Below, in pieces: positions 1 through 13,080 of a DNA stretch of 64,000 nucleotides. The notes under the pieces were generated by a model that was given only the letters and a program-made list of their open reading frames with translations, was not told the DNA's origin and made no database searches. A program made the position numbers and the translations under genes. Each line of letters starts with the position of its first letter. Position 1 is the stretch's first letter. Source of the stretch: Dimorphilus gyrociliatus (Eukaryota; Annelida; Polychaeta; Dinophilidae). The DNA is taken from the NCBI GenBank assembly GCA_904063045.1, contig CAJFCJ010000003.1, forward strand, positions 930,001 through 994,000. Direction: 5' to 3'.

Positions 1-907
1 AATGGTCAAAATAAGGCAATGATAATAAAAGATGAAAAGGAATAATGAAAAAGTAAAAGAAAATGATAGTAAATTCAACTTTTGTAAGCTAGTTTACGTA
101 CAAAAAAAAAGAACAAACCGAAAATTAATAGGCTGCAAACTATTACATTAAGTACACGTTAAATTTTATTAATAATACCCATAAAGGTATCGATAAAAGA
201 GCAATATCCTTTAAAATGACTTTAAAGCTGTTATGTATAAGAATTGGTTTTACAATTGGATAGGTATGATGTGTTGTAAGGATTTAAATGGAGTACGGAA
301 GGGAGAAACTTCCGGAAGTTGGTTTCCGTTTTGCGTTCTGTTATTTACCAATTGGGAATTTATTCTTAAAATTGATAGGGGGACTTTTTCTATCTATCGT
401 TCTCTGGATCTATTCTTTCTATAATCCCTTCAAAGCTAATCTTATGAGACAAAAAATAGCTGATACAATAATCCTTATTTATATTCTCACTTTAATGCAT
501 AATTATTTTGGGTTAGTCTAAATACATAAAGTACAAACTCAAATTTCGCCTTGCAGCTAATCAAATTTCCTATACAACAAGGAAATAATAATGCTCCTAT
601 ACTAATTGAATATAGTAAATGAAAGAGCACAAATATAGAGGTTGTTACTATTAAAATACTATAAGAAACCAGTCTGACTCATAATTTGCAATATATTTAT
701 GCTCCTTTAATTAATTTAACCATTTCTATTATTTTGTTACTTTTGATGATATGTTTAGTAGTTAAATATATGATTAGATAAATTATTTAAATAAATTTAA
801 CTGGTATATTGGCACGACGCGCTCCCGTGAACTCAACATGCAAATGAGGCACAAGAGTGTCTTTCCTATTTTTTGCTATACATGTTTACCGGCAACCCAT
901 ATTAAGC
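1..907. other. Intergenic DNA with the U1 promoter at its right end
   Basis: AT-rich sequence with no gene I can support. Two overlapping open frames at 233-521 have no recognisable motif and no splice context, so I do not call them. The last ~75 bases contain the likely U1 snRNA promoter, listed separately. Confidence 0.6.
838..845 (+). promoter_or_regulatory. Octamer motif ATGCAAAT upstream of U1 snRNA
   Basis: A perfect octamer ATGCAAAT lies 63-70 bases upstream of the U1 5' end. Octamers recruit POU-domain factors at snRNA enhancers in vertebrates. Here it sits much closer, nearer to where a proximal sequence element is expected. The sequence is certain; its role as a promoter element is inference. 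Confidence 0.55.
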
Positions 908-1073
908 ATACTTACCTGGCAGGGGGAATCGCCGCGATCAAGAAGGCGGCTTCCTCAGACTGAGGCCTTTCCATTGCACTCCGGATTGGTTGACGTCTGC
1001 GATCATCTCACATTGAGATGACTCGACTGTACAATTTTTGTTAGTGGGAGATCAGCGTTCGCGCGGTCTCCTT
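908..1073 (+). ncRNA. U1 spliceosomal snRNA
   Basis: The RNA starts with ATACTTACCTG, the 5' end that pairs with 5' splice sites. Stem-loop I is closed by CCGC/GCGG around the loop GATCAAGAAG, which matches the U1-70K binding loop. Stem-loop II carries CATTGCACTCCGG, the U1A-binding loop, unchanged from vertebrate U1. The Sm site is AATTTTTG near 1033-1040. It is followed by stem-loop IV (GGGAGATC..GGTCTCC) with a TTCG tetraloop. The length of about 166 nt fits the family (human is 164). Downstream, TTTTCTAAAGAAAAAT resembles a 3' box for snRNA 3'-end formation. All functional elements are intact, so this is probably a working gene; the 3' end is accurate to a few bases. Confidence 0.97.
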
Positions 1074-2907
1074 ATTTTCTAAAGAAAAATATTTATGTCT
1101 ACTATGCGTTATTAGTGTGTAGAATAAATTAGGACAATGTTATTGTAACCATGTATGCCATGATTATTAACAGAAGGGACTCTCGGTGATTTAGTCTGTC
1201 TCTTGTATTTTTTACAAAAGATGTTGCATCATTAGGAGACTTTAGAAAAGTGACAAACGTGACGAGAAAACTCTTTTATACTTAAAAGGTTGTATGGTCT
1301 ATAATTTTTCCTCACAAAAAGCTAGTCTTTGTATATCTATTTTGGAGAGCGTTTGCTTGTAAAAAGAGACGCCTCGATATATACATGTCCAAAAAACGTA
1401 CTCTTTTATAATATTGCACAAACAGACAGAAAAAGAAATTTTACATCTAAGACAGACTTGTCGTATTGCTTTTAAAAGTGCAATACGAATTCGCGGAATC
1501 TAGGATAATTATTCTTCAATTTCGAGGTTTCTTCCTCAGTTTAAGCTCTAATAATCGTTCCTTTAGTCAATCTAGTATGTCAACTGGAAAAAAATTGCAG
1601 TAGGGTATAATTTAAATCAAGGTTGGCGAAGTCCATTTCGTAGTAAATTACAAATAAGTAAAAGGACAGAAATGTAAACAATATCAATACCTTTTATTAC
1701 TATATTCGTTTATAGAAAAGAATTTATTCCAGCCAAGCGTACGACATCTTGCGGATCTCGTAAATAAGAAACCCCACCCTAGACTTCTTAAATAATATCT
1801 CCTTGCAAGAAAAAAATCTAAGAAAAAGAGAAAACCTGCCTAGCGTATGCCTATTAAAAGGAAAAAAATGAGTTCCATTAGTAAGCTCTATTCGCCGATC
1901 ACAAGATTCGATAATTTATTATGAATATTTAAAGTAGCATTCTTATATTAAATCACTTTCACTATTAGTGAAATGAGGTTTTTGTTAAATGCGGCAGAAG
2001 TATATGAAGATGATTCCTAGTAAGATAGAAATGCAGAAATTGACAAACTAGTAGAGCTAATCGATTTGTACGTCCTGTGTTAGTAATGCTGGGGAAAATG
2101 ACCGAGAAATTAAAGAGAAAATCAATGACAGCTGTCGGACGGAGAATCATGGAGTTTCTTTGAAATTTTAGTGATATGGTCAACGACCACGATTTATCTT
2201 TAAATTTATATATTCCAATTCAATCTAAGGAACACACTTTCGAATAAGGAGAACGTTGAGACTTGCAGTCGTCAAAGTCATATTGAAGGTCAAATGGTGA
2301 AATAGAAGAGCAGCTCAGTTCTCGGCGGACTCTTTATGGTACTTGTCGACACTAATTTTATCTGGTAAAACGTTAACGTTTTTAATATCTCTGGAGAGAT
2401 TCTCATCCTGTAAAGATCCCCCTCTCTCTCTCTCGCTCTCTCTTCATTTATTGAGAAACTACTCTAAATCAATTTTAAATTTTAAATATAGAAATAAAAA
2501 AGTTTAAATAAAATGAATACAAAATACCAGAGGGAATAAAAAATTGGAAATGAAAGGAGTAACGAGCTTTATACCCTTAAACAAAATATGATATTCAATC
2601 CAACTGCAAAGGTCAAGTCAAATGACATTGCGAAAAAAAAAGTCATCAGCGTTAATTTATAGGAATATCTATCGGGCAGGAAGATAAGTTGGACTTGTCG
2701 TTAATATGGGAAACAAATTGGATTTAATAAAATTGAATTATATTCTATTGTGAAACTGTAACATCTATTGAAAACAGAACAACTGATATTAATCCTTTAC
2801 AAGCTTTGCAATCGTGATTTTTCTCTCGTTATGTTTTTTTCACTTATGTTAACGTCTTAAATGATAAGAACGTATGTTCCCGCCAATTTGTAACTTTTTC
2901 AGCGAAC
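1074..2907. other. Intergenic DNA, no gene seen
   Basis: AT-rich sequence with a (CT)n tract near 2424-2443. A 72-codon open frame on the minus strand at 1965-2183 lacks recognisable motifs or splice partners and is treated as chance. Confidence 0.6.
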
Positions 2908-3000
2908 TTGGGTTTAGCTAACGTCAGCGATCATCTAGCAAAGAGTTGACACCACGGTGGATTTTTTGCTTTTGGGAGATCAACGTCCTCGCAATCTCCT
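2908..3000 (+). pseudogene. Truncated, diverged U1 snRNA-like 3' fragment
   Basis: The stretch aligns with the 3' half of the U1 gene at 908-1073. It has GCTAACGTCAGCGATCATCT against GTTGACGTCTGCGATCATCT, then a weakened stem III, then ATTTTTTG in the Sm-site position. Stem-loop IV remains as GGGAGATCAACGTC..GCAATCTCC, with the two outer arms still able to pair. The 5' splice-site-binding end, stem-loop I and the U1A loop are absent. It is probably a decayed copy made by duplication of, or retrocopying from, a U1 gene. Confidence 0.75.
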
Positions 3001-3910
3001 CAATAATTAATGAGAAAGTCAACGTAGGATGAAGGACACAGTATGACCATAATAAGGCCACATCGCTCAGCATTGAAATATCAAAATCATATTGAAAACT
3101 ATTTCTTGGAAAGTGTTCCCTTGTGACTTAATCACCTTGACAAAAATCTAAATTAATTGAATATCCATATATCAAAAGAGACAGAGAGAGAGTTGTACAC
3201 ATCCGGTTTATTGTCGGTTTTTAGCATTCCTTATCCAGTCTTTTTCTTAGTACTACTCTGAAATATTTATTCGCATTAGCTTAGCTAAATTTACTACAGC
3301 GAAATTGAAAAGGTCACACTTGATAATCAATCAATTACAGTTGAATTAAATTACTTATATCTTCTAAATGAGCTTTCCACGAATTTCGTCAATAGCAAAA
3401 AGGAGAGAATAGAATTGAGTTGATACAGAAGCAGCTAGAGAGAAAGAAATAGTTAGAGTAGGCATTGAATAGGAAAGAGACAGGCAAAGGAAGAGAGAAG
3501 AGAGGGAACGGCATTTATAGGAAAATAGAAGTATTCCTTTCTTCTAATTGATTTCTGTTGTTTTTCTAATTCCCATGGACCCAATTAATGATAGAATATT
3601 GAACAAGACAGAATCACAGAGAGGGAGAAAGTTATTATTATAATAATTGCAATTAATATACGATTAATAATCTAAATATAAACGCCGCTAAACTAAATTA
3701 CAGAATAAATCAGATTAAGCACACGTGTATAAGAGATAAATTGGCATCTATAAACTGTCGTTGATTAACTGTGTACAGCTTTGATTAAAGTCACTGTTAA
3801 TAGTATTACGAACAAAAAATAACGAACAGAATGGCATTGAAAAGAAGAATGAAGAAGAGAGAATGAATAGAGAAGGACAAGACGGGAGCTCGAATGAGAG
3901 ATAGATATAG

Positions 3911-3968
<58 letters not shown>

Positions 3969-4706
3969 AGAAAAAAATCTAATTAAATGATTATGTTGTT
4001 CTTATTTTTAGACTCTATTTAAGTGATCTCACTATTTATAACAACCAATGCTCTTTGGAAAAAAAACTATGTTTATCTGTAAAAATGTTCTTTGTTTATT
4101 TATTTATTTTAAATGAAGAATAACAAAAATACTTGTAAGTTAGTCATTCGAGTAATAATTCTTTAGTATATCCCTTTACTTCCTCTGTTTTCAATGAAGA
4201 TAATCATTATGATATTTATACATTATGTTTATAATAAGAAAAGGTTGAGTTATTTCTAATATTTCTCTTCAAAAGAAATAATGTATGTATTCTCTCTATT
4301 CAGTTAGTAATTTTTTTATTTCTTGCTTTATAGTTCACATTTAAAAAAAACATCTACTTCGTAGCAAATAGACTTAAAATATTCATACAAAAGTATTAAC
4401 ATTTCACTACAAGATACTATGTACATTTATGAATACAGGTAATGTATATATTTAAGTATATAGTTTATATTGTATATAGACAGATTGCTATTTGTAATAG
4501 CAATTAACATATCTTTTTGTTTTACACTAGATTGTTTCTCAAGTATGAATCATTGTTCAAGTACACAAAAGAAGTAAAAGTTCAACATTTCTTAACAAGT
4601 TAAAACAGTATAAGAACAACAAATAACAACAAATAACATCCTGTCCTCCCACGCAAAATACTTTATATCCTTCCCATGTTTCCCGCCCACGGACATGTAT
4701 TCACTT
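3001..4706. other. Intergenic DNA and probable 3' flank of the 4707-6610 gene
   Basis: No gene seen. It holds the AGAT/AG microsatellite at about 3899-3970. A run of TTTATT near 4096-4110 reads as overlapping AATAAA on the minus strand. That could be the polyadenylation signal of the minus-strand gene ending at 4707, giving a ~600-base 3' UTR (inference). Confidence 0.5.
3899..3970. repeat. (AGAT)n/(AG)n microsatellite
   Basis: Several AGAT/GATA units run directly into an AG dinucleotide tract that ends in GCGCGAG. It is a simple-sequence repeat. Confidence 0.95.
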
Positions 4707-6610
4707 TCAAAATGAACTCCTTCTTTCGTTGGAATTTCTTATTTCGTCCTGAAAAGGAGCCGAAATTTCGAGGTAGGGTATTGGTTCGTCGTCTTCCGAT
4801 CTCATTCTCACTTTGACTTTTTCCAAGTCAACCATTTGTGGTAGGTGTTGCGAAAAGGAGAATACTTTTTCAATATTCATCCATTCCTTTTCAACAACTG
4901 AACTTGCCATGATATTTACAGTACGATTTTTTCGATCAACATCGACCTTAACCTGTTTGTATATATGTATAAGTATTCAATTAAGTAGATAAATTAATAA
5001 GTAAAGTTAACAAGAGGAGGGAGAGAGAGGGCGGTTGAATAACAAAAATTAGCTGAGTAACCTAACCAAAAGATTGTAGCCGGTACAACAGTTTACTTAA
5101 AAGTAGTTCATTCATAACCGCATAAGCAAAAAAAAAATAACAATACCTATATATCTAAGAGACGGACTATTAAAAATATTCTTATTATATAACGACTCTT
5201 ATGTCATTGAGACACATATTTCATACCTTAAAAAAAATACCTAAAAATAGAACTTATCCTCAATTTCTTATGTTGCGTTATGTACAACTTTTCTTGCAAT
5301 GTCATTACAAAGTTTCTCACGTAAGCCGGTTTTTCTCTTTTACTTTATAACATTTGGAAGTCTTCTTTATGGAAGCTTTTCTTTTTTTTTCTAATATTTC
5401 TCTAATAATTTTTTTATATGCCCACGTGACCTATAGATTAAAGACTTTATATTTGAGTATTAATTAAATATATTCTATATGTTGTATGCTGTCTATGATG
5501 TATATACATTACATACTAATATATATATATATATATACGTTTATATTTATTATAATTCTTTATTTAAACATTTACTTTCTATATTAAAATATTTTACTTA
5601 TTCTTGAGATTTTTCTCTTCAATGATAAATTTTGTTAAGTATTGTAAGGATATTCATATAATATCCTTTCGGATTATTAGTTATGTGGTTGAATTTCCTG
5701 GTTAACTTATGTAATCTCTATTTATTGACACTAGGTCATTCTTAGTAAATTCTTTGCATTTTGCGTGGGGGTAAACTCTGTTTTCTCTTTTCTTTGTCTT
5801 TTCTTTCCCTCTGATGGTACTTAAGGAGATAAAATACTATAGACTACAGAATGGATCGATGTCCATTTATCTATTAACCCTTATAACCTTGCCGTCTGTG
5901 AAGATTTCTAATTTGCGATCAAAAAGATGTATATGAAAAGTATAGGTATTACTTTCTTTTGTCTATTTCTTTCTCTCTTCCAATACCGTTTTCTGCTCAA
6001 CTCTTGTTTTAATTTTGGGTCGGTTAAAAGGAAAAATTTGACTAACCTGTTCAGGTATGGAACCGTGTCTGATTGGTATGAGAAATTGTAGCATTCTGTC
6101 GCCATTTTCATCGCAATATACACGTTTTCTAGAATCTCCACTCCACTTTCTTGATCTACTTGAACCGGATTTAAGTATAAAATAACCTTTTTTTACTTTA
6201 CAAGATAAAGTTGACAAATCAAGATCTGGGTAAGCGTCCAAATTAACCTTATTAATCAATTGTTCTTGCAGTCCGACAGCCAATTGGCTACCTTCCAAAT
6301 GCAATTTAACCGTTGGAGACTGCTCCAACTCTCCAACAGGATGCTCTACTAGAACGGAATAGGCTTTCCTCTTCCTATTTACTCTTTTCCTGTCTTCCGT
6401 AAACGATTCAGAAAAGTTCGAGGCCTTAACAGTTTCCGACCATTTTTCACCGGTCCATTCGGCCTTGGAATTCCAATCGTTCGTTATATCTCTCTCGGAA
6501 TGAGCACAATAACGAAACATCCTCAAAGGATCCGAGAATTCTCTCTTCGTAGTAAATTCCTTCTCATCTTCTTCATCACTAAAAAGACTTACGCAAAAAT
6601 CAACAGCCAT
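4707..6610 (-). CDS. Alpha-crystallin-like (small heat-shock family) protein, atypical
   Basis: Two exons, 6610-6047 and 4952-4707, join in phase 0 at a GT-AG intron and encode 269 residues. The N-terminal ~110 residues are charged and polar and resemble nothing I know. Residues ~117-203 look like an alpha-crystallin domain: a hydrophobic strand near KVNLDAYPDLDL, then CKVKKGYFILKSG, then LQFLIPI..IPEQVKVDVD..NRTVNI. Residues ~219-255 (FSFSQHLPQMVDLEKV and YLEISAPF) closely follow the last strands of a second such domain, the typical LP-x-VD-x-x-V then L-x-I-x-AP pattern. If correct, it carries about one and a half crystallin domains, which is odd. Flatworm small heat-shock proteins with two domains are a known comparison. 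The coding structure is well supported; the family call is moderate. It is most likely a cytosolic chaperone-type protein, as no signal peptide is visible. Confidence 0.55.
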
Positions 6611-9039
6611 ATTTGTTACTTTACTATTAATCGTAGAGTAGGAACGTACTGAAAAGCATTTCGAAACCGTTTGAAACCTTATGTATACGAAGGCTGACTC
6701 AGAAAGAGGGCAACAGCGCCACCTGTATCGATTTTCTCGTTCCGCTTATCGATTTGAGCTATTTTCGGCTTGTTTTCGACTCAAGTCTAAATTTGGTTCA
6801 AATTTCTACGATATTATCAAAGGATTTCTTATAATTAATGAATTAGTTTAATCATTTAGAATATTTCCAGCTAAGATAATAAGATTTCTAAAAATAAACA
6901 AACCTGAATTGATACTCATTAAAAAAAAAATCTTCATGCATCTGTTTCACTAGAAGGATTTAAAAATTGATTTATGAAATTTCTAGTGAAATTGAATAAA
7001 ATGACCTTGAAATGTACTGTAACCTGTAACAAATACAAACACAAGGAACTTTGCAATAATTGCTTACAAGTACAAGAGGGGATTGCGTGCTAAATAAAAA
7101 GGTGATCTGATTGGTATCGTTAATATACACGAAGAAAAAATGAAAAAGAGGAAGAGCAGGACACTCAAACTATGTAACAAACACTAATCCTTCTCTCTGC
7201 ATCTCTTCTATTTTGTCCTGTATTTTTCTTTTTGTATACAAATATAAAATTACTAACCTTTTTGTTTTTCTATAAAAAAAAAAGAAAATCTACACAGACG
7301 ATTATTAAAAAGAAACCTATTGTTTATACATATCTATAAGTACACAAACACATAATATGTCTATATTATAAACATTTTTACTGTTTTTCTAGGTACAGAA
7401 TACGCTTATAAATGTTATATTTTTTATATAAAAGAGTAAAATATATTAAGATGGGGTTTCCTTCTTTTATTTCATATTTCTTTCTTTTGCGACGATTATT
7501 CCCCAGGATTGATAATCTAATTAAATGATTCTTTTATCTCTATTTCATATTCTTTACGTTGGCTATTATTCTCTGTTGTATTTGAAATTCAATCGATAAA
7601 TAGTTTTTCCAAGAAAAACTTCAGAACGAGGCCTACAACGTGACATAATCGCTAGGGGATTTATCTGTCACTTGGGCAATTTTCCCTTCCCTCCCCCCCC
7701 TTCATCCTAAACATATTCATTAAGAACAAACTAAAGACACAACTAGAAGACGTGATTTGAGTTACGAATCTTTAACTTTTCTCCCCTTTTATTTGTATCA
7801 GAAATTTCTTTCTTTTACTTCTTTTATCGTCCACGAAGATATTTCGCAAGAAAGTAATTCATTTATTGCCTTAGGTTATAGTTTGTATTGGGTTAAACTA
7901 ACTGTAGTACAATAATTTGCAGTTTATTATCAATTCCCTTTCTTATTTTTTACGACAACAGAGTAAGAAGACTGTAAGGTAGTACAGTTTAAAACCTTTC
8001 ATGTCAAAAGGGAATACTATGCCATTGACGTTAGAAAATTATATCAGAAGTGTGTTTGTCACTTGCAGTTTATCCTTTCTTCATATTCTCTTTTCTATTT
8101 AAACTCTTTTCTTTTCCCGTTATCATTAATTCTTCGTTTTCTCTCTGTTCGCGTTCTCTGTAGGTTCTAATAAATTATCTCTATAAATTAAGTTGTACTG
8201 CAAACAAGGATAAATTCTAATCTCGACATCTGACCGATTTTCATACAAATACTTAAGAGCTGTATTTTGTATATAAATGTCTCTCTTTTTTCTCTCTGTT
8301 CATTGATCTTCAAACTAAAGCGTTTTTCTCTTAAAGTATATTTATCACCCAGCTTAAAATAGCGGCATATTTTTACTCTTTTCCTGCATTCTCTTTACTC
8401 TACGTCTATTTTTTTCCTATTTGGTTTTTTTTTATAAAGCTATTTAATTCATTACAACTCTGTATGAATGACTAATCAATTTTCTATATTTATTTCAAAG
8501 AGAAAAGGTCATCGATAAGCCAATCACCAAAGTTACGTAAGAATCGTACTACATGAGATAAAAAATCCTCTTATATTATTAATGATGCGTTCTAAAAACG
8601 TGACACTTAAAAAAAAGTTTGTATCTGTCTTTTATCTTTAACTGTAATTAATTCACAGGTTTGGCTTCCTTTGGACTCTATAACATATGCGAATTGTTAA
8701 TATTTTACTGCTAGTAAAATAATTATAATAAGATAAAATTTTTAAGGTAACAGTAGTTCTTTAGCACATTCATTTCAATACATTACATTGAAACCTGTCT
8801 TAATAATATTCTAATTAGGCCTAGGAGTAAAAAATGAGAAATTTCTATTCCATATTCCTCGTTTTTTCTCTCTCTAACTACGTAGATTCGTTAATCCTGT
8901 AAAAAAAATTCCAAGTATCTTACAGCTTAGTTACAAAAAACTAGTATTAGAAGTGTTGAATAAAACAATTTTTAACAATACATATAAATATAAGCTTGGT
9001 TATGCCATTCAACTTTTAAGCAAAATAAGCCTTTGCCTC

Positions 9040-9042
<3 letters not shown>

Positions 9043-9092
<50 letters not shown>

Positions 9093-9153
9093 TTCTCTCT
9101 TTCTCTCTTTCCCCCCTTCTCTCTCTCTCTCTTTCCCCCCTTCTCTCTCTCTC
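9043..9153. repeat. (CTGT)n/(CT)n simple repeat
   Basis: CTGT units followed by a long CT tract with interspersed CCCCCC runs. The repeat keeps several frames open on both strands (poly Ser-Leu or Arg-Glu), which are artefacts. Confidence 0.95.
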
Positions 9154-12100
9154 ACCACAAATACGCGAATTTCGAAGAAATCATAAATAAACCTGCGCAA
9201 TATGTTTACGAGTGCAAGCTTGATATTGTATTGTAAAAACAAGACATTAGGAGGGAGACAGCTGTAATTAGAATAATTATATTATTAAAATATCATCTAT
9301 GGCATAGTTCTGTACCATTTTTTTGAAGTTATATGCTATTTAATTTAAAAATTAGCGTTTTAGATAGATAAATATATCGTGTTCTGTAAAGAATAGCTAT
9401 TTGCTAGACGTATTTATAAAGTTATATTAATATTTAATATCGTTTTCTCAAGGTTATGCTAAGTAAAAGTATAAATGATTAAAATGAGGAAAATCTATGT
9501 TATTTCCCCTTTCCCTTGAATTTTCTTTTTATAGCATCTCATCATCTGTTGACCGCTAATTTAATACATCTAAATCAAAGACAATCTAGAAGGATAAGTT
9601 CTGTATTATAGGACTAAAAGCCAACTTAAAAAATTTCGACATAAAAAAAGGATAGCAAGAAAGAGAATGAGGAGCAGATAGAGTGCAAAGATAGAGATTT
9701 TTCTAGAACATTCTAGTATTCGTACGAATTCAAGATAACTACACAATTCTAGAAAAAAAGCGGTCAGCCAACAACCTAAATGAAAGACGTTAAAGTATTT
9801 ATCCTACTTTTAGGCCTATTGTGTAATATAATATCTCCTTACGAGGATGGCTTCATTTAGGCCCAGCAATAAAATACAACCTAAGTTTCCTATTTCACGG
9901 CATACAAACAATAATGTTTACTACTATGAATACTATTACAAAAACACTAGGTGTCGCTTCAACATTGGTAAGATAGTAAACAAACTATAGGTTTGTAACA
10001 AAAACTCCATCTATCGTATAAAGGAAATGACTTGGAAAAAAAATTAAAAAAAACAGCAATAATAAGAGAACAATAAGATTCGAATTACAGTTTCATTTAA
10101 AAGATCAAATAACATTTAATATACATAATAATATATATCTCACGAAAGTTTGAATATAGTCATATTATTCTCATGAATAAATTATATAATCATTTATTCT
10201 AAGAGCGTGAGTGATTATATTGTATATACAGTATACATTACCTATATTATAATTTATCTAAATCTGAACAAAAAGACTATCTAAAATAAGTATAAAACAA
10301 TTTATCATTTGTTAAGTTTTCTCCTTTGGAATAGACCTATAAAAATCAACTTTTAACAAATATCATTTTGTTCAATTAATACATTCTGAATCGAATTAGA
10401 GAGAGAGAGAGAGACAGAACAGTTCAATTCAATTAAATTAATTTTAATAGATAAAGGTTTATAATCAAAGTTTTCATTATTCCGATAATGCGTAATTTCG
10501 TTGAAAAGTATGATAGATAGAACTTCAAGAAACAGAGTGTTCTTTTAAATAAACTATACAATATACTCTCTTTCTTAATTAATGAAGCAAAAATAATTAT
10601 AGCGCTTCTTATTACTTCATTAATCCCTTTATGAAAATAAAATAGATATGTAGACAAAGTATAACTAATTTAATAAATTGTTAACCCTAAATATAAAGAA
10701 TAACGCGTAAATTATGTTGACATTTCATGACCATTCGATTATCTTTATGGAATATAATTTCTTAAAAGAAAAAAAATTACGTCATTACGTCATATTCGTT
10801 AATTATAGAACAATCGAATGTTTGTCTATACTATATATTTTGTTGAGGAAGGAAAAGAAGAAGGAAAGGAAAAGCTAAATAAAAATCCTTTTCTACTATT
10901 CTTAATATAAATCTTTGGAGGGAGACATATTAAAAAATTAACAAATTTTATGTTAATTAGAGGCCATAAGTATAATTGACTTTAACCAAGCTTTTCATCA
11001 TGTTTTTTCCCTTAAGAAAATAATAACACGGAAGATAAGGGAAGAGGAAGCAGATATACAGACTAAAAGAAAGGGAAAACATGTAAAGAGAGTAGGATAA
11101 GAGTATTAGTAGATATGTTTAATACGCCAATAAAAAAAGAGCCTCTAGACTAAGAAAAAGAAAAAGAAGACAGCCTCTTGTTAGTTTATTGGGAAATTTA
11201 AAACTATAACGCTTTAGTTTGATGAGGAAAAGCAGTTTTTTTCCCCTATCTAAACACAAACATAAACTGTTCTATATTGTTCTATATTAAAGAATTAGAA
11301 TTTTTTTTTCTTTAAATTATGAATTATTATTTAGCAGAAATCCTCTAAGCACAAACAATGTTACCTAATGCATTTATAAATAGTATATTTAATGATTTTG
11401 TTTCCCTATGTTAGTTATTTAGCAAACCTTTTCTCTTTTTTTGTCTAACATGACAACTATACTTTTACGTGGGAGGAAATAAAGAAAAGGCCTATAACCA
11501 TCTAAAGAGGTGTTACAGAAGTCCCTGGATTAGACTATTATCTCTGAAATTGTAACAATTAAATAATATACCACCTACCAATAGATGGTATATGTGTCTG
11601 AAATACGTTTTTTGTGGATGAGTTTGTGTTTTGCTTTGAATATATGTTTTAGTGCTTTTGTATTCATTCTTATTCCTTTCTGTTTAAAATGAATATAGAC
11701 TGTATAGTGCATACTTTTTATCATATATATTTACATATATACAGTCTACAGTATATATATTTATATAAGAGGAAGAAATAGCACTTAACAATTAAAAGAG
11801 GTAAAAAATGAAGAGAAAATAACAAAAAAATGATAAACTATTGTTTTCATTGTAAAATAGCGTCTCTTTATTGCTGTTAGCGTCTTTCGTTAAAACAACA
11901 CTAAATGTATCAATATAATGAGAAAATAAAATCTGCTTGCTGTAAAAAATGCAGAGAATAATCAAAGCATCGATTGGTTACCATAACAACGGCGTATAAT
12001 AAGATTTACGACAAGGAAAAGTAGGGTATAAATTCTATATTATTACCCTACTTTTATCTGCTTTCTTTTTTAAAAAAATACCCATATATTAATTACGCTA

Positions 12101-13003
12101 GCTGAATCATAAAATCTACTAGCTTTTATTTATCTATACATTCACATTCGTGACGTTTACTTAATTATGCAAAAGTTCGAGTCAGGATGCTGGATATCTA
12201 GGAAGAGACGCCTATCGGAAGAGGTTGGAACTGGGAACCACTCGTCTACTGCAGACAGTAGGGCGCCGCTAGAGCGGCAAGAAGGGCGATATTTTTTTGG
12301 CGTGGTGGCAGAACAGCTTCTCTTTTTTAAATCATTCCAACTGTTAAACAAAATAGTTTTGTTTAATTGAAACATTTCAATCATTATAATATCGAAAAAA
12401 TATAAGGTAAGTTTATTAATGACGTCATATTTTTTGCGTAGTTAGACGCCTCTTCTTTGCTTTTCTCTCTCTCTCTCCCTCTCTCTCTTATTTTCTCTCC
12501 ACTATTTGCTCATTTACTCCTCTATTTCTTAAATTTCTTTTTACTCCCACTTTTCCCTCCTTTACCCATTTTCTCAATTTACCTGTCCGCTCCAGATCGA
12601 TTCATGATAAAAATCTGAACTGGAATAGATTGATTTGAAATAAGAGGTCTACTTGACTTTTATCCCCATACCTTTTTCTGACGCCGGTTTTAGTTTTATC
12701 AATAATTTACCTCTTAACCTTGAATAAAAAAAAACGTTCTGTTTAGAGGCTGAAGTAACGCTACACTAATTATTATCGATAATAGTTTATTGCCATTAAA
12801 ATTGTTTACGTATGGTATTTTACTGGAATGAGCAGAGCAGGTCGACAAAGTCACGCTATTTTCTTTTTAGACTGTATAGCAAATACCATCCCTCTATCTC
12901 TTGTTCCTGTCTCAACTTCCTAAACAAATTGTTTGATATTTCTGCATTTAAAGTTCTATCCACGCCTTTTTAAATTCTATTATGATGGAAATGAAGCTGG
13001 AAG

Positions 13004-13080
13004 AAAAAGATAGATAGATAGATAGACAGAAATAGAGACAGATAGACGCATAGATAGATGGAGAGAGAGAGAGAGAGAAT
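13004..13080. repeat. (GATA)n/(GA)n simple repeat
   Basis: Imperfect AGATAGAT units followed by a GAGAGAGA tract and GGGGGG. Confidence 0.85.

Noticed and set aside
233-521. Two overlapping open frames, one with a hydrophobic stretch
   Set aside because: No recognisable motif, signal peptide or splice partners; the length is expected by chance in 64 kb.
8953-9242. Overlapping open frames on both strands rich in Ser-Leu or Arg-Glu
   Set aside because: They are translations of the (CT)n/(CTGT)n repeat, with no start context, splice sites or flanking coding sequence.
12157-12384. Open frames on both strands in a GC-richer patch
   Set aside because: Both strands are equally open with no family motif. 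It is better explained as a GC-rich non-coding patch that includes a CTCF-like site.
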